NCBI RefSeq assembly: GCF_026651855.1
Contig: NZ_CP093280.1
Location: forward strand, 4,504,001-4,568,000
Source of the DNA: Pseudomonas silvicola
GTDB lineage: Bacteria; Pseudomonadota; Gammaproteobacteria; Pseudomonadales; Pseudomonadaceae
DNA: 64,000 bases
Direction of reading: 5' to 3'
Positions 8,776 through 17,069 of this stretch are shown here, piece after piece. Under the pieces are notes generated by a model. It was not told the DNA's origin and made no database searches. It saw nothing but the letters and a program-made list of their open reading frames with translations. A program made the position numbers and the translations under genes. Position 1 is the stretch's first letter, and every line of letters begins with the position of its first letter.

Positions 8776-9855
8776 ATGAGCTACACCTCACGCCCCGGGC
8801 AGGTGCTGACCCTGCCACAGGGCGATCAACAACCCCTGTCCATCCGGGCCAAGGCGCTGGTCTTCGCCGACCCGCGTTCGCGGCAGTTGCTGGAGTACCT
8901 GCAACGGGTGGGGCCCAGTGATGTGCCGGTGTTGATCAATGGCGAGACCGGCACTGGCAAGGAACTGGTGGCGCGCTACCTGCACAGCGCCAGTGGCCGC
9001 ACTGGCCGCTTCGTGGCGGTGAACTGCGGGGCGATCAACGAGAACCTGGCGGAGAGCGAGTTGTTCGGTCATGAGGCCGGCAGTTTTTCCGGCGCCACCG
9101 GGCGGCGCGCAGGCTGGTTCGAGGAGGCCGATGGTGGCACGTTGTTCCTGGATGAAATCGGTGATTTGCCGTTGCCGCTGCAGGTGAAGCTGCTGCGCGC
9201 CCTGCAAGAACAGGAGATTGTGCGGGTTGGTTCGCGCAAGCCCATCAAGGTGGATATCCGCCTGGTAACGGCCACCAACATCGACCTGGAACAGGCCATC
9301 GACGCTGGCAATTTCCGCCTCGACCTGTTCTACCGCATCAACGTCGCCCAGGTGCAGGTGCTGCCCCTGCGCGAGCGGCCGCTGGACATCCTGCCGCTGG
9401 TGGAGCATTTCCGCAGCCAGTACAGCCAGCGCCTGAAGATAGCCGAGCCGATGCTGTCGGAAGCGGCCACCGCGGCGCTGCTGGAGTACCCGTGGCCGGG
9501 CAATATTCGCGAGCTGGAAAACATCGTGCACCTGGCGCTGCTGGTGGCTGGTGACAAGCCCATTCGGCCCGAGCACTTGCGCTTTTCGGCAGGCCTGTCG
9601 GCCCAGCGCCTGGCGGCGGATAACAGCAGCATTGCGAAGATCCCGCAGCAGGTGATTCGCGAGCAGTTGCTACGGCTGTTCGAGGTGCCGGGCGATCAAC
9701 TGCTGCACGACATCGAAGACCTGATCGTGCGCGAAGCCTTCGCCCACTGCGGTTTCAATCAGGTGCGCAGCGCCGAGCTGCTGGGCATTACCCGCAATGC
9801 CATGCGCACCCTGCTGGTCAATCACGGCATGCTCAAGGGCCGGGACAAGGGCTGA
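8776..9855 (+). CDS. sigma54-dependent transcriptional activator, SfnR-like
   Basis: A 359-residue bacterial enhancer-binding protein made of an AAA+ domain and a C-terminal Fis-type helix-turn-helix (about residues 330-355). It has no N-terminal receiver or ligand-binding domain, the layout of SfnR, which controls sulfone use in Pseudomonas. Walker A GETGTGKE is at 56-63 and Walker B GGTLFLDE at 120-127. The sigma54-contacting loop, usually GAFTGA, reads GSFSGA (102-107). The gene lies beside four sigma54-type promoters that cover the other cargo operons, so it is their likely activator. With no sensory domain, control is probably at the level of its own expression. No sigma54 promoter was seen upstream of it. 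Confidence 0.88.
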   Translation: MSYTSRPGQVLTLPQGDQQPLSIRAKALVFADPRSRQLLEYLQRVGPSDVPVLINGETGTGKELVARYLHSASGRTGRFVAVNCGAINENLAESELFGHEAGSFSGATGRRAGWFEEADGGTLFLDEIGDLPLPLQVKLLRALQEQEIVRVGSRKPIKVDIRLVTATNIDLEQAIDAGNFRLDLFYRINVAQVQVLPLRERPLDILPLVEHFRSQYSQRLKIAEPMLSEAATAALLEYPWPGNIRELENIVHLALLVAGDKPIRPEHLRFSAGLSAQRLAADNSSIAKIPQQVIREQLLRLFEVPGDQLLHDIEDLIVREAFAHCGFNQVRSAELLGITRNAMRTLLVNHGMLKGRDKG

Positions 9856-10948
9856 TGCGCCGCAGCAGCGGCAGCAGTTCAGCACCCAGGTGAATGGCTT
9901 CCTCCAAGTGCGGGAAGCCCGACAGCACAAAGCTGTCGACGCCCATCTGGTGATATTCCTCGATACGTTCGGCCACCTGTTCGTAGCTGCCCACCAGCGC
10001 CGTGCCGGCGCCGCCCCGCACCAGGCCGACGCCGGCCCACAGGTTGGCCGACACCTCCAGTTGCCGCGCACCACAGCCACGGCCCTGGGCCAGCTGGGTC
10101 TGGCGGCTCTGGCCCACCGACTCGTAGGCGGCCAATTGCTGCTGGGCGCGCTCGATGGCGTCGCGGGGTAATTCCTCCAGCAGTTTCTCCACATGCGCCC
10201 AGGCCTGCTCGGCCTGGGGCGCTGCGAAAATGTGCAGGCGCAGGCCGAAGCGCAGCGTGCGCTGGTGGTGTGCGGCCTGTTCGCGCAGGCGCTGAATGCG
10301 CTCGGCGATCATCACCGGCGGCTCGCACCACAACAGGTAGGTTTGCGCGTGCTCGGCGCCCACCTGCTCGGCGGCCTGCGAGGCGCCACCGAAGTAGATC
10401 GGCGGGCGTAGCGCCGGCGGCATGATTGCCGCCGTGTCGGCACCACGGTAGAAGCGCCCGTGATGCTGGCGGCCGTGCCCGGCCCACACGGTTTCGAACG
10501 CCTGGAGGAATTCGGCGGTGCGCGCGTAGCGCTCGTCATGTTCGAGAAAATCCCCCAGCGAGCGCTGCTCGAAACGGCTGGAGCCGCTGACCACGTGCAG
10601 GCGCAGCCGGTTGTTGCTCAGCAGCTGCAATGTCGCGGCGCGGTGGGCGGTGTAGGCGGGCAGCTCCAGGCCCGGGCGCAGGGTCAGGAGGAAATTCAGG
10701 CGCTGGACTTCCTGGGCCAGCACCGCGGTGATCAGCCAGGGGTCTTCAAAGCCGCTGGCGGTGGGCACCATGATCGAGTCGAAGCCGCCCAGTTCTGCGG
10801 CCCGTACTATTTGCCGCAGGTAGTCCAGGGTCGGCGCCCGTTCCCCTTGCTGGAACAGGCCCACCTTGGGCAGGCCGCTGCTGGTAAGGTGGCGGCCGTC
10901 GCCGTTGGTGGGCAGGAACCAGTCTATTTCCAGCGGGCTAGCGCTCAT
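9833..10948 (-). CDS. LLM-class flavin-dependent monooxygenase, SsuD-like
   Basis: A 371-residue TIM-barrel luciferase-like monooxygenase close to the alkanesulfonate monooxygenase (SsuD) type. Visible family features are [13 protein letters not shown] at the start, [19 protein letters not shown] in the barrel, LHVVSGSS, and [12 protein letters not shown] near the FMN phosphate site. Such enzymes use reduced FMN and oxygen to cleave C-S or related bonds. It is the last gene of the minus-strand operon begun by the TonB receptor, and overlaps the previous gene by 11 bases. Its 3' end overlaps the convergent activator gene by 23 bases. The substrate is not deducible from sequence. Confidence 0.88.
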   Translation of the reverse strand: MSASPLEIDWFLPTNGDGRHLTSSGLPKVGLFQQGERAPTLDYLRQIVRAAELGGFDSIMVPTASGFEDPWLITAVLAQEVQRLNFLLTLRPGLELPAYTAHRAATLQLLSNNRLRLHVVSGSSRFEQRSLGDFLEHDERYARTAEFLQAFETVWAGHGRQHHGRFYRGADTAAIMPPALRPPIYFGGASQAAEQVGAEHAQTYLLWCEPPVMIAERIQRLREQAAHHQRTLRFGLRLHIFAAPQAEQAWAHVEKLLEELPRDAIERAQQQLAAYESVGQSRQTQLAQGRGCGARQLEVSANLWAGVGLVRGGAGTALVGSYEQVAERIEEYHQMGVDSFVLSGFPHLEEAIHLGAELLPLLRRISPCPGP

Positions 10949-11948
10949 GGTGGGCGGCCTTGTGGTGCAGGCCCCTGGCGCGCAGCAGCGGCAGGACCTG
11001 TTCGGCGAAGCGCAGGACTTCGGCCACCGCCGGTTCGCCATGAATGATCACCTGGTCGATGCCCAGGTCGTGCAGTTGCTGCAAGCGCGCGGCCACCTGC
11101 GGCGGGTCACCCACCAGCGTCAGCGGGCGGTCGCGGTAGGGGCGCCACAGTTGCGGGTGAATCTCGTCGCGGCGCAGCGTCGCGTGTTCGGCGAACAGCG
11201 GCCGCACCTGCCGGTCGGCCATGGGTTGCGTGCCTGCGTCACTGGCTTGCGCCGATTGCCCGGCGGCGTCCCACGCCTGGGCTTCGCTGTCACGCAGGAT
11301 CAGGCCCAGCGGCAGGGCGAAGCGCAGTGCTGGTTGCAGGGCACGCAGGCGCTGCACCTCGCGCGCTAGTTCATCGGGGTGGGCGCCCGCCAGTTGGCAC
11401 ACCTGCGCGTGCTCGGCGATCAGTTCGCTGCTTTGGGAGGCGTCGAGAATCAGCGGTGGCGCGGGCAACGGGCGCAGCCCCAGGCCACCCTGTTCCAGCT
11501 GGAAGTAGCGGCCCTGATGGTCCAGCGGCGCGGCGCCCGGGGCCAGCAGGCGGGTCAGCAGGTGAAGGAATTCGCCGACGCGTTCGTTGCGCTGGTCGCG
11601 GTTCAGCCACTCGCCGAAGGCGCTGTGCAGGCTGCCGCGTTCGCCATCGGGCAGGTGCACGCTGATGCGCTGGCCGCTGATCGACTGCAGGCTTTGCAGG
11701 GTGGCGGCCAGCGCCGCCGGCAGCATCACCTGGGGCGGCACGCCCACGTGCAGCCGCAACTGGCGGGTGTGGGCACACAGCGCCGCCGCCACGCCCAGGC
11801 TGTCCACCGTGCGCGAGTCGGCGGGAATCCACAGCGCATCCAGGCCTGCGTACTCAACCGCCTGGGCCAGCTGTATCCACTGCCCGGGCGTGCTGGCCGG
11901 CTGGCTGCCGGCAGCCAGCGGCAGGTACCAACTGAACTCAAGGGCCAT
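10938..11948 (-). CDS. LLM-class flavin-dependent oxidoreductase
   Basis: A 336-residue luciferase-like protein related to its SsuD-like neighbour but shorter and more divergent. It opens with FSWYLPLAAGS, keeps the barrel strands, but has no clear counterpart of the YFGGAS FMN-phosphate motif (LILDASQSSELIAEHAQ is at that place). It probably still binds flavin. It might be a partner subunit or a second monooxygenase acting on a related substrate. GGAGC precedes the ATG. It lies 38 bases after the SurE-type gene in the same operon. Confidence 0.8.
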   Translation of the reverse strand: MALEFSWYLPLAAGSQPASTPGQWIQLAQAVEYAGLDALWIPADSRTVDSLGVAAALCAHTRQLRLHVGVPPQVMLPAALAATLQSLQSISGQRISVHLPDGERGSLHSAFGEWLNRDQRNERVGEFLHLLTRLLAPGAAPLDHQGRYFQLEQGGLGLRPLPAPPLILDASQSSELIAEHAQVCQLAGAHPDELAREVQRLRALQPALRFALPLGLILRDSEAQAWDAAGQSAQASDAGTQPMADRQVRPLFAEHATLRRDEIHPQLWRPYRDRPLTLVGDPPQVAARLQQLHDLGIDQVIIHGEPAVAEVLRFAEQVLPLLRARGLHHKAAHHER

Positions 11949-11986
11949 CCAGGTGCTCCGACGGCGAAAGACAAGGGTGCATCATC

Positions 11987-12922
11987 TCACTGTGCCTCCT
12001 GGCTGAGTAGCGCCGGGCGCAGCTGATTGCCCAGCGCGCTGCCCACCACGGTCGACGCCGGTGCGCCATTGAAGGCGCTGACGGTCACGTACCCCTTGGC
12101 CAGCCACACGGCCTCATCGTTCTGTTGTGCAGGACCGGCCGGCGCGCTGTACCGAAAGCTGATGCCGGGCTTGCCGGCCTGTTGCGGGAACAGCTTCGCC
12201 AGGTCATCGGTCCAGGCGGCTTCGAAACCGGTGTACTGGCCGATGCGCGTCAGGCGCATGCCCTTGGCCGGGTTGGCAGCGGGCAGGTTGACGTTCAGCC
12301 CGGTGGCGGCGGGCAGAAGCCGGCCGTCAGGCTGGCGGTGGCGGTCCAGGGTCGCCACCAGGCGGGTGAGCAGTTGCGCGGCGCGCTGAGGGTCTTGCTC
12401 CTTGAGGTCGGTGCTCACCGCCAGGCTGGGGATGCCGGCCTGCACCGCCACGCTGGCGGCATTGAAGGTGCCTGAGGCGGCGTTGATGGCGCCCACGTTG
12501 TTGCCGGGGTTGGGCCCGACGATCACCAGGTTAGGGTGTGGCATGACCTTTTTCAGCCCCATCAGCACCGCCATCACTGGCGTGCCGCTGATCTCGATGG
12601 CCACGGTCTTGCCGCTGCAGCCGGCGCTCTCGCACAGGCCGCTTTCCTGGGTGCTGACGTAGTAGCTGTGCGGGAAGGCAGGGTCGGTGTCCTGGCCGAC
12701 GTGCACCTCGCGGCCGAAGTAGAACGCGCCGCCGCGGGCGCTCTGGTCGCTCTGCGGCGCGGCAATGGCGACAGTGTGGCCGGCGGCGGTCAGGGCGCTG
12801 TACAGCGCGCGAATGTTGGCGTGCTGGTAGCCGTCGTCGTTGCTCAGCAGAATGTTCAGTGCCCAGGCCTGGGGTGTTGCCAGCACGCCGGCAACCGCCA
12901 GCGCGCCTACCAGCCGCTTCAT
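11987..12922 (-). CDS. exported 5'/3'-nucleotidase, SurE family
   Basis: A 311-residue member of the SurE family of metal-dependent nucleotidases. It has the N-terminal metal-binding signature LLSNDDGY (residues 25-32) and VGPNPGNNVGAIN further on. Unlike housekeeping cytoplasmic SurE (about 250 residues), it carries a signal peptide (cleavage near residue 21, AWA), so it should act in the periplasm. Its start overlaps the stop of the NtaA-like gene by four bases (ATGA), so it is part of the cargo operon. A periplasmic phosphatase in this pathway could remove phosphate from a substrate before import. That role is inference. Confidence 0.85.
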   Translation of the reverse strand: MKRLVGALAVAGVLATPQAWALNILLSNDDGYQHANIRALYSALTAAGHTVAIAAPQSDQSARGGAFYFGREVHVGQDTDPAFPHSYYVSTQESGLCESAGCSGKTVAIEISGTPVMAVLMGLKKVMPHPNLVIVGPNPGNNVGAINAASGTFNAASVAVQAGIPSLAVSTDLKEQDPQRAAQLLTRLVATLDRHRQPDGRLLPAATGLNVNLPAANPAKGMRLTRIGQYTGFEAAWTDDLAKLFPQQAGKPGISFRYSAPAGPAQQNDEAVWLAKGYVTVSAFNGAPASTVVGSALGNQLRPALLSQEAQ

Positions 12923-14250
12923 GACGCCACGCTAAAACGGTTCGCCGGCCGCGCCAGTCCCAGGCTGTCGCGCAGCGTGGTGCCTTCGTATTCCTTGCGG
13001 AACAAGCCGCGCCGTTGCAGTTCGGGGGTGACCTGCTCGACGAACACGTCGATGGCCCCGGGGAAGTACGGGAAGAACACGTTGAAGCCGTCGCAGGCGC
13101 GGCCCTGGAACCAGGCCTCGAAGGTGTCGGCGATGTCCTGTGCGGTGCCGATCACCGGGTTGCCGCCGGCCAGGCGCAGGTACAGCTGGCGGATGCTGAG
13201 GTTTTCCGTGCGCGCCAGTTCCAGCACCTTGTCACGGCGGCTCCCGCGCTGGCCCACCGGGGTCTCGGGCAGCGGGCCGTCGAGGTCGTGGCCGGCCAGG
13301 TCGATGTCATCGCCCAGTGTGTCGGCCAGCAGGCGGAGGCCCAGCACCGGGTCGATCAGCGCCTGGAACTCCTCGAACAGCGCCTGTGCCTGTTCGCGGG
13401 TCTCGCCAATGAACGGCGTGATGCCGGGCAGGATCTTGATACTGTCCGGGTCGCGGCCGAACGCGGCGGCGCGTGCCTTGATGTCGGCGTAGAACGCCTT
13501 CGCGCGCGTCAGGTCACTGTCCACGGCAAAGATCACGTCGGCCACCCGCGCCGCCAGCGCCTTGCCCGGCTCCGAGGCGCCAGCCTGCACCAGCACTGGG
13601 TGGCCTTGGGGCGAGCGCGCCACGTTCAACGGCCCGCGCACGCTGAAGTGCGTGCCCTGGTGGTTGAGCACGTGCAGCTTGGCGGCGTCGAAATACTGCC
13701 CACTGGCCTTGTCGCGCACGAAGGCGTCGTCGTCCCAGCTGTCCCACAGGCCGCGCACCACGTCGTGGAATTCCCCTGCGCGCTGGTAACGGTCGCCGTG
13801 GTCCACGTGGTCCTGGCGGCCGAAGTTCCAGGCCTCGTCGCTGACCACCGAGGTCACCAGGTTCCACGCCGCGCGCCCCTTGGACAGGTGGTCCAGCGAG
13901 GCGAATTTGCGCGCTATGTGGTACGGCTCGTTGTAGGTGGTGGTGGCGGTGGCGATCAGGCCGATGCGCGAGGTGACGGCGGCCAGCGCGGCCATCAATG
14001 TCAGCGGCTCGAAATGCTCGGCGCGCGCGGTGCGGCTGAGGGCGTCATGGTGGTGGCCCCACAGCGCTACCACATCGGCGACGAACAGGGCGTCGAACTT
14101 GCCGCGCTCGGCGGTCTGGGCAATGCGCTTGAAGTGCTCGAAGTCCTGGCTGGCGTCGGCCTGGGCCAGCGGGTGGCGCCAGGCGGCCACGTGGTGGCCG
14201 CTGTTGGCCAGGAAGGCGCCCAGCTTGAGCTGGTCGGTACGGCGGGTCAT
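12919..14250 (-). CDS. FMN-dependent monooxygenase, NtaA/SnaA/DszA family
   Basis: A 443-residue LLM-class monooxygenase of the NtaA/SnaA/SoxA(DszA) family, the usual length. Characteristic segments are LGAFLANSGHHVAAWRHP at the start, RTARAEHFEPLTLMAALA, KGRAAWNLVTS, and VLVQAGASEPGKALAAR at the flavin-phosphate site. Members oxidise nitrilotriacetate, dibenzothiophene sulfone, dimethyl sulfide and similar compounds with FMNH2 from a separate reductase. The ATG is preceded by GGGAG. A perfect 8-bp hairpin separates it from the TonB receptor gene upstream. No flavin reductase gene is present in the cargo. Confidence 0.9.
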   Translation of the reverse strand: MTRRTDQLKLGAFLANSGHHVAAWRHPLAQADASQDFEHFKRIAQTAERGKFDALFVADVVALWGHHHDALSRTARAEHFEPLTLMAALAAVTSRIGLIATATTTYNEPYHIARKFASLDHLSKGRAAWNLVTSVVSDEAWNFGRQDHVDHGDRYQRAGEFHDVVRGLWDSWDDDAFVRDKASGQYFDAAKLHVLNHQGTHFSVRGPLNVARSPQGHPVLVQAGASEPGKALAARVADVIFAVDSDLTRAKAFYADIKARAAAFGRDPDSIKILPGITPFIGETREQAQALFEEFQALIDPVLGLRLLADTLGDDIDLAGHDLDGPLPETPVGQRGSRRDKVLELARTENLSIRQLYLRLAGGNPVIGTAQDIADTFEAWFQGRACDGFNVFFPYFPGAIDVFVEQVTPELQRRGLFRKEYEGTTLRDSLGLARPANRFSVAS

Positions 14251-14277
14251 GGGCTAGCTCCCGTTGCAAGGTTGAAG

Positions 14278-14297
14278 GCCCGGCCGGGTGGCCGGGC
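14278..14297 (-). other. intercistronic GC hairpin between receptor and monooxygenase genes
   Basis: A perfect 8-bp inverted repeat (GCCCGGCC, 4-base loop, GGCCGGGC) lies in the 54 bases between the TonB-receptor stop and the NtaA-like start. It has no T-run, so it is unlikely to be a full intrinsic terminator. It may stabilise the receptor mRNA or lower expression of the downstream genes. Confidence 0.5.
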
Positions 14298-14304
14298 GCG
14301 AAGG

Positions 14305-16740
14305 TCAGAAGTTGTAGGTCAGGCCGGTGTACCAGTAGCCGCCGGTGGTGCCGTAAGGCGAGAAGTTGCCGTACGGGAAGGCGCCCGAGGTGCTGGCGAT
14401 GTTGGTGCGCTCGGGGTATTTGTTGAACAGGTTGTTGGCCCCGGCGTTCAGGGTCAGGTTCTTGGTCACGTGGTAGTCCACGTTGAGGTCGGTGATCCAG
14501 GCCGCCGAGAAGGTGCGGTCGTAGATCGCGGTGGTGCCGTACTGGGTGTACTCGCCGTAGCGGGTCAGGGTCAGGCCGATGTCGAACTGGTCGATGCTCC
14601 AGGTGGTGCCCAGGATCAGCTTGGATTCAGGCAGGCCGTGCTTGAGGTTGCCTTGCGCCTGGCGGCTGTAGCCACCGTCCGGCCCCAGTGCTTCCTGCGC
14701 CACCGATGAGGCGTGGATGGCGTCGATCTGCGTGGTGTTCCAGTTGAAGCCCAGGTTGTACTTCAGGCCGCCCCAGGCACCCAGGTTCTGCCGATACTCG
14801 CCCACCAGGTCGACGCCACGGGTGGTGGTGTCCAGGGCGTTGGCGAAGTAGGTGACGTACTGGTTGCTGTCCAGCCCAGCGGCGGCCAGGATGGCCTCGA
14901 TCTGCGAGGTGCCGCCCAGGTAGCCGGTCTGGGCGATGCGGTCCTTGATCTTGATCTGGTAGGCGTCCAGGGTCACGCTGGTGGCGTCGGTGGGTTGCAG
15001 GGTCAGGCCGAGGCTGACGTTGGTGGATTTTTCCGGCTTCAGGGTGCTGGCGCCCAGGGCCTTGCCCACGGCCGAATCCACGCCCACGTTGCGGTAGTCG
15101 ATCAGGTTGCCGTTGACGCTGCTCTGCGAGGTGGAACTGTAGATCTGCTGGGCCAGGGACGGGGCACGGAAGCCGGTGCTGAAGGTGCCGCGCACGGCCA
15201 GTATCGGCGTCAGCTGGTAGCGGGTGGAGAACTTGCCGTTGGTGGTGGTGCCCGAGCCATCGTTGTAGTGCTCGTAGCGCCCGGCCAGGTCAACGTGCCA
15301 TTTGTCGGTCAGGTCCTGGCCGATTTCGCCGTAGCCGGCGACGCTGGTGCGGCCTTTCTCGGCGGCGTCCTCAGGGGTGGTGCCGGCGCCGGAAATGGTG
15401 CCCGGCGCGATCGGCGCGCCGTCGGCACCGGTGGTGAGGTCGCCCGAGGCGTAGGAGGCGACATCGCCCTTGCCGATCTTGTAGCTCTCGTAGCGCTGCT
15501 CAAGGCCCCAGGAAACTTGCGTGGGGTGGGCCAGGCCGAAGTCGAAGGCGCGCGTCAGGTCGAGGTTGTTGGTCCACTGGCTGAAGGTCTTCGCGCCGGT
15601 GTCCACCGAGGTCGGCGAATCAGGCCCGTAGCTCAGGTTGTAGGTGTGGCGCAGGGTGGCCTCGGCGTGGTCCTGGCCGTAGGTGCTGGACAGGTCGTAG
15701 TCCCAGCCGGCCAGCTTGCCCTTGCCACCGAACGCCACCTGGAAGTCGTTTTCGATGAAGCGCAGGGTGTCCTCGATGCCTTCGGGGAAGGGCGTCTGGA
15801 TGCCGTCGAAGCTTGCCGGTTGGTGAAACGCCAGGGGCTTTTCCGAGTTGCGGCGGGTGTAGGTGGAGAACGAATACAGGGTGAAGTCATCGTTCACCGG
15901 CAGCTCGGCGTTGTAGCCGAAGCTGATGTTGCGCGCCTGCGGCAGGCCGGTGCCGTAGTAGGTGTGCTCGTTGCTGGTGACACCCTCGGCGCTGGTGTAG
16001 GGGGCGTCGTCGGAGCGGTCGGAGATGTCCTGTTTCTTCACGTCCAGGGCCATGTTGAAGAAGCCGTCGTTGGGCAGCGCGAAGCCCAGGTCAGCGCTTT
16101 GCCGGCGGGTGGCGCCGTCGCCGTTTTCGTAGTTGCGGCCAAAGCTGGTGGACACGCTGCCGCCGTGGTCCTGCTGCTTGAGCACAATGTTCACCACGCC
16201 GCCGATGGCGTCCGAGCCGTACTGCGCCGAGGCGCCGTCGCGCAGCACTTCCACATGGTCCACCAGGGCGGTGGGGATCATGTCCAGGTCCACCGGCTGC
16301 GAGCCGGAGTTGAGGTAGGTGCCGTTGTTGAGCAAGGCGCTGTTGTGGCGGCGCTTGCCGTTGACCAGCACCAGCACCTGGTCGCCGTTCAGGCCGCGCA
16401 GGCTGATGGGCCGCACTACCGAGGCCGAGCCGTAGCCCGACGACGCTGGCTGGTTCAGCGAGGGCAGGGCGCGGCTGAGGGCGGCGGTAAGGTTGCTTTG
16501 GCCGGTGGCCTGCAGTTGGTCGCCGGAAATCACGTCCACCGGCGAGGTGCTTTGGGCCAGCGTACGGGCCTGGCCACGGTTGCCGACCACCACCACGGTG
16601 TCCAGCGGGTTGGCCGCCTGGATATTGGTGTCGTCGGCGCCCAGCGCCACGTTGGCACCGCCAAGGGCACCGGCCACGGCGAGGAACAGCAGGCTGTAGG
16701 GGAAGGGTTTGCGCAAGGGCACGGTTGATGACTGATTCAT
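14305..16740 (-). CDS. TonB-dependent outer-membrane receptor
   Basis: An 811-residue receptor. It has a signal peptide (cleavage near residue 34), a TonB-box-like DTVVVVGN stretch, a plug domain (about 45-155, including LRGLNGDQVLVLVNGKRR and the GSDAIGGVVNI plug end), and a long beta-barrel ending in the aromatic YTGLTYNF. It has no N-terminal signalling (STN) domain, so it should not act through an anti-sigma/ECF pair. It should import a bulky or scarce substrate into the periplasm for the ABC importer encoded further right. The ATG at 16740 follows GGAGCG. It is the first gene of the minus-strand cargo operon, about 93 bases downstream of a sigma54 promoter. Confidence 0.92.
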   Translation of the reverse strand: MNQSSTVPLRKPFPYSLLFLAVAGALGGANVALGADDTNIQAANPLDTVVVVGNRGQARTLAQSTSPVDVISGDQLQATGQSNLTAALSRALPSLNQPASSGYGSASVVRPISLRGLNGDQVLVLVNGKRRHNSALLNNGTYLNSGSQPVDLDMIPTALVDHVEVLRDGASAQYGSDAIGGVVNIVLKQQDHGGSVSTSFGRNYENGDGATRRQSADLGFALPNDGFFNMALDVKKQDISDRSDDAPYTSAEGVTSNEHTYYGTGLPQARNISFGYNAELPVNDDFTLYSFSTYTRRNSEKPLAFHQPASFDGIQTPFPEGIEDTLRFIENDFQVAFGGKGKLAGWDYDLSSTYGQDHAEATLRHTYNLSYGPDSPTSVDTGAKTFSQWTNNLDLTRAFDFGLAHPTQVSWGLEQRYESYKIGKGDVASYASGDLTTGADGAPIAPGTISGAGTTPEDAAEKGRTSVAGYGEIGQDLTDKWHVDLAGRYEHYNDGSGTTTNGKFSTRYQLTPILAVRGTFSTGFRAPSLAQQIYSSTSQSSVNGNLIDYRNVGVDSAVGKALGASTLKPEKSTNVSLGLTLQPTDATSVTLDAYQIKIKDRIAQTGYLGGTSQIEAILAAAGLDSNQYVTYFANALDTTTRGVDLVGEYRQNLGAWGGLKYNLGFNWNTTQIDAIHASSVAQEALGPDGGYSRQAQGNLKHGLPESKLILGTTWSIDQFDIGLTLTRYGEYTQYGTTAIYDRTFSAAWITDLNVDYHVTKNLTLNAGANNLFNKYPERTNIASTSGAFPYGNFSPYGTTGGYWYTGLTYNF

Positions 16741-16832
16741 GGGGTGTAGCGCTCCTGAGGCAACGCCATGGGCGTCGCGAAAAATGGGCATCGAGACGGC
16801 TTGTTGGGATCAAGCTCTGGTGAAGGGTGCTC

Positions 16833-16848
16833 AGCAAGGGCTGTGCCA
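16833..16848 (-). promoter_or_regulatory. sigma54 (-24/-12) promoter for the receptor/monooxygenase operon
   Basis: The minus strand reads TGGCACAGCCCTTGCT, a full match to the sigma54 consensus TGGCAC-N5-TTGCW. It points toward the TonB receptor gene, with a predicted start of transcription near 16821 and a leader of about 80 bases. Confidence 0.8.
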
Positions 16849-16902
16849 GCGTTGAAATGGCTTGTGAATCAAAGGGCTAGCGCGAAGGTCGAAGATTTTT
16901 TG

Positions 16903-16917
16903 CTGTTTTTGAAACAG
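16903..16917. promoter_or_regulatory. palindrome between divergent sigma54 promoters (possible activator site)
   Basis: CTGTTTTTGAAACAG is a perfect 6-bp inverted repeat around three bases. It lies 55 bases upstream of one sigma54 promoter and 100 bases upstream of the other, a usual place for an enhancer-type binding site. Assignment to the SfnR-like activator is inference. I did not find the same palindrome in the second divergent region. Confidence 0.4.
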
Positions 16918-17016
16918 TCCCGCTTCAGGATGCTGGTTTTCCTGCAGTGCCCCCGGGACGCTGCCCCCCCCGTAGCAGCGGCCCCCAGGCCGCGTCATGG
17001 CCGGCACCCACCCAGC

Positions 17017-17032
17017 TGGCACAACCATTGCT
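17017..17032 (+). promoter_or_regulatory. sigma54 (-24/-12) promoter for the P1-family peptidase gene
   Basis: The plus strand reads TGGCACAACCATTGCT, matching TGGCAC-N5-TTGCW exactly. The predicted transcription start is near 17044, about 26 bases before the peptidase start codon. It diverges from the receptor promoter. Confidence 0.8.
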
Positions 17033-17069
17033 CCCGTGCTGTACATCAACCATTCACGGAGCCCCTTTC

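Noticed and set aside
13015-16728. Very long plus-strand open frames (564 and 671 codons) opposite the monooxygenase and TonB receptor genes
   Set aside because: They are antisense to strongly supported genes. Their translations are Gly/Ala/Val/Gln-rich shadow sequence from high-GC codon bias, without motifs or start signals.
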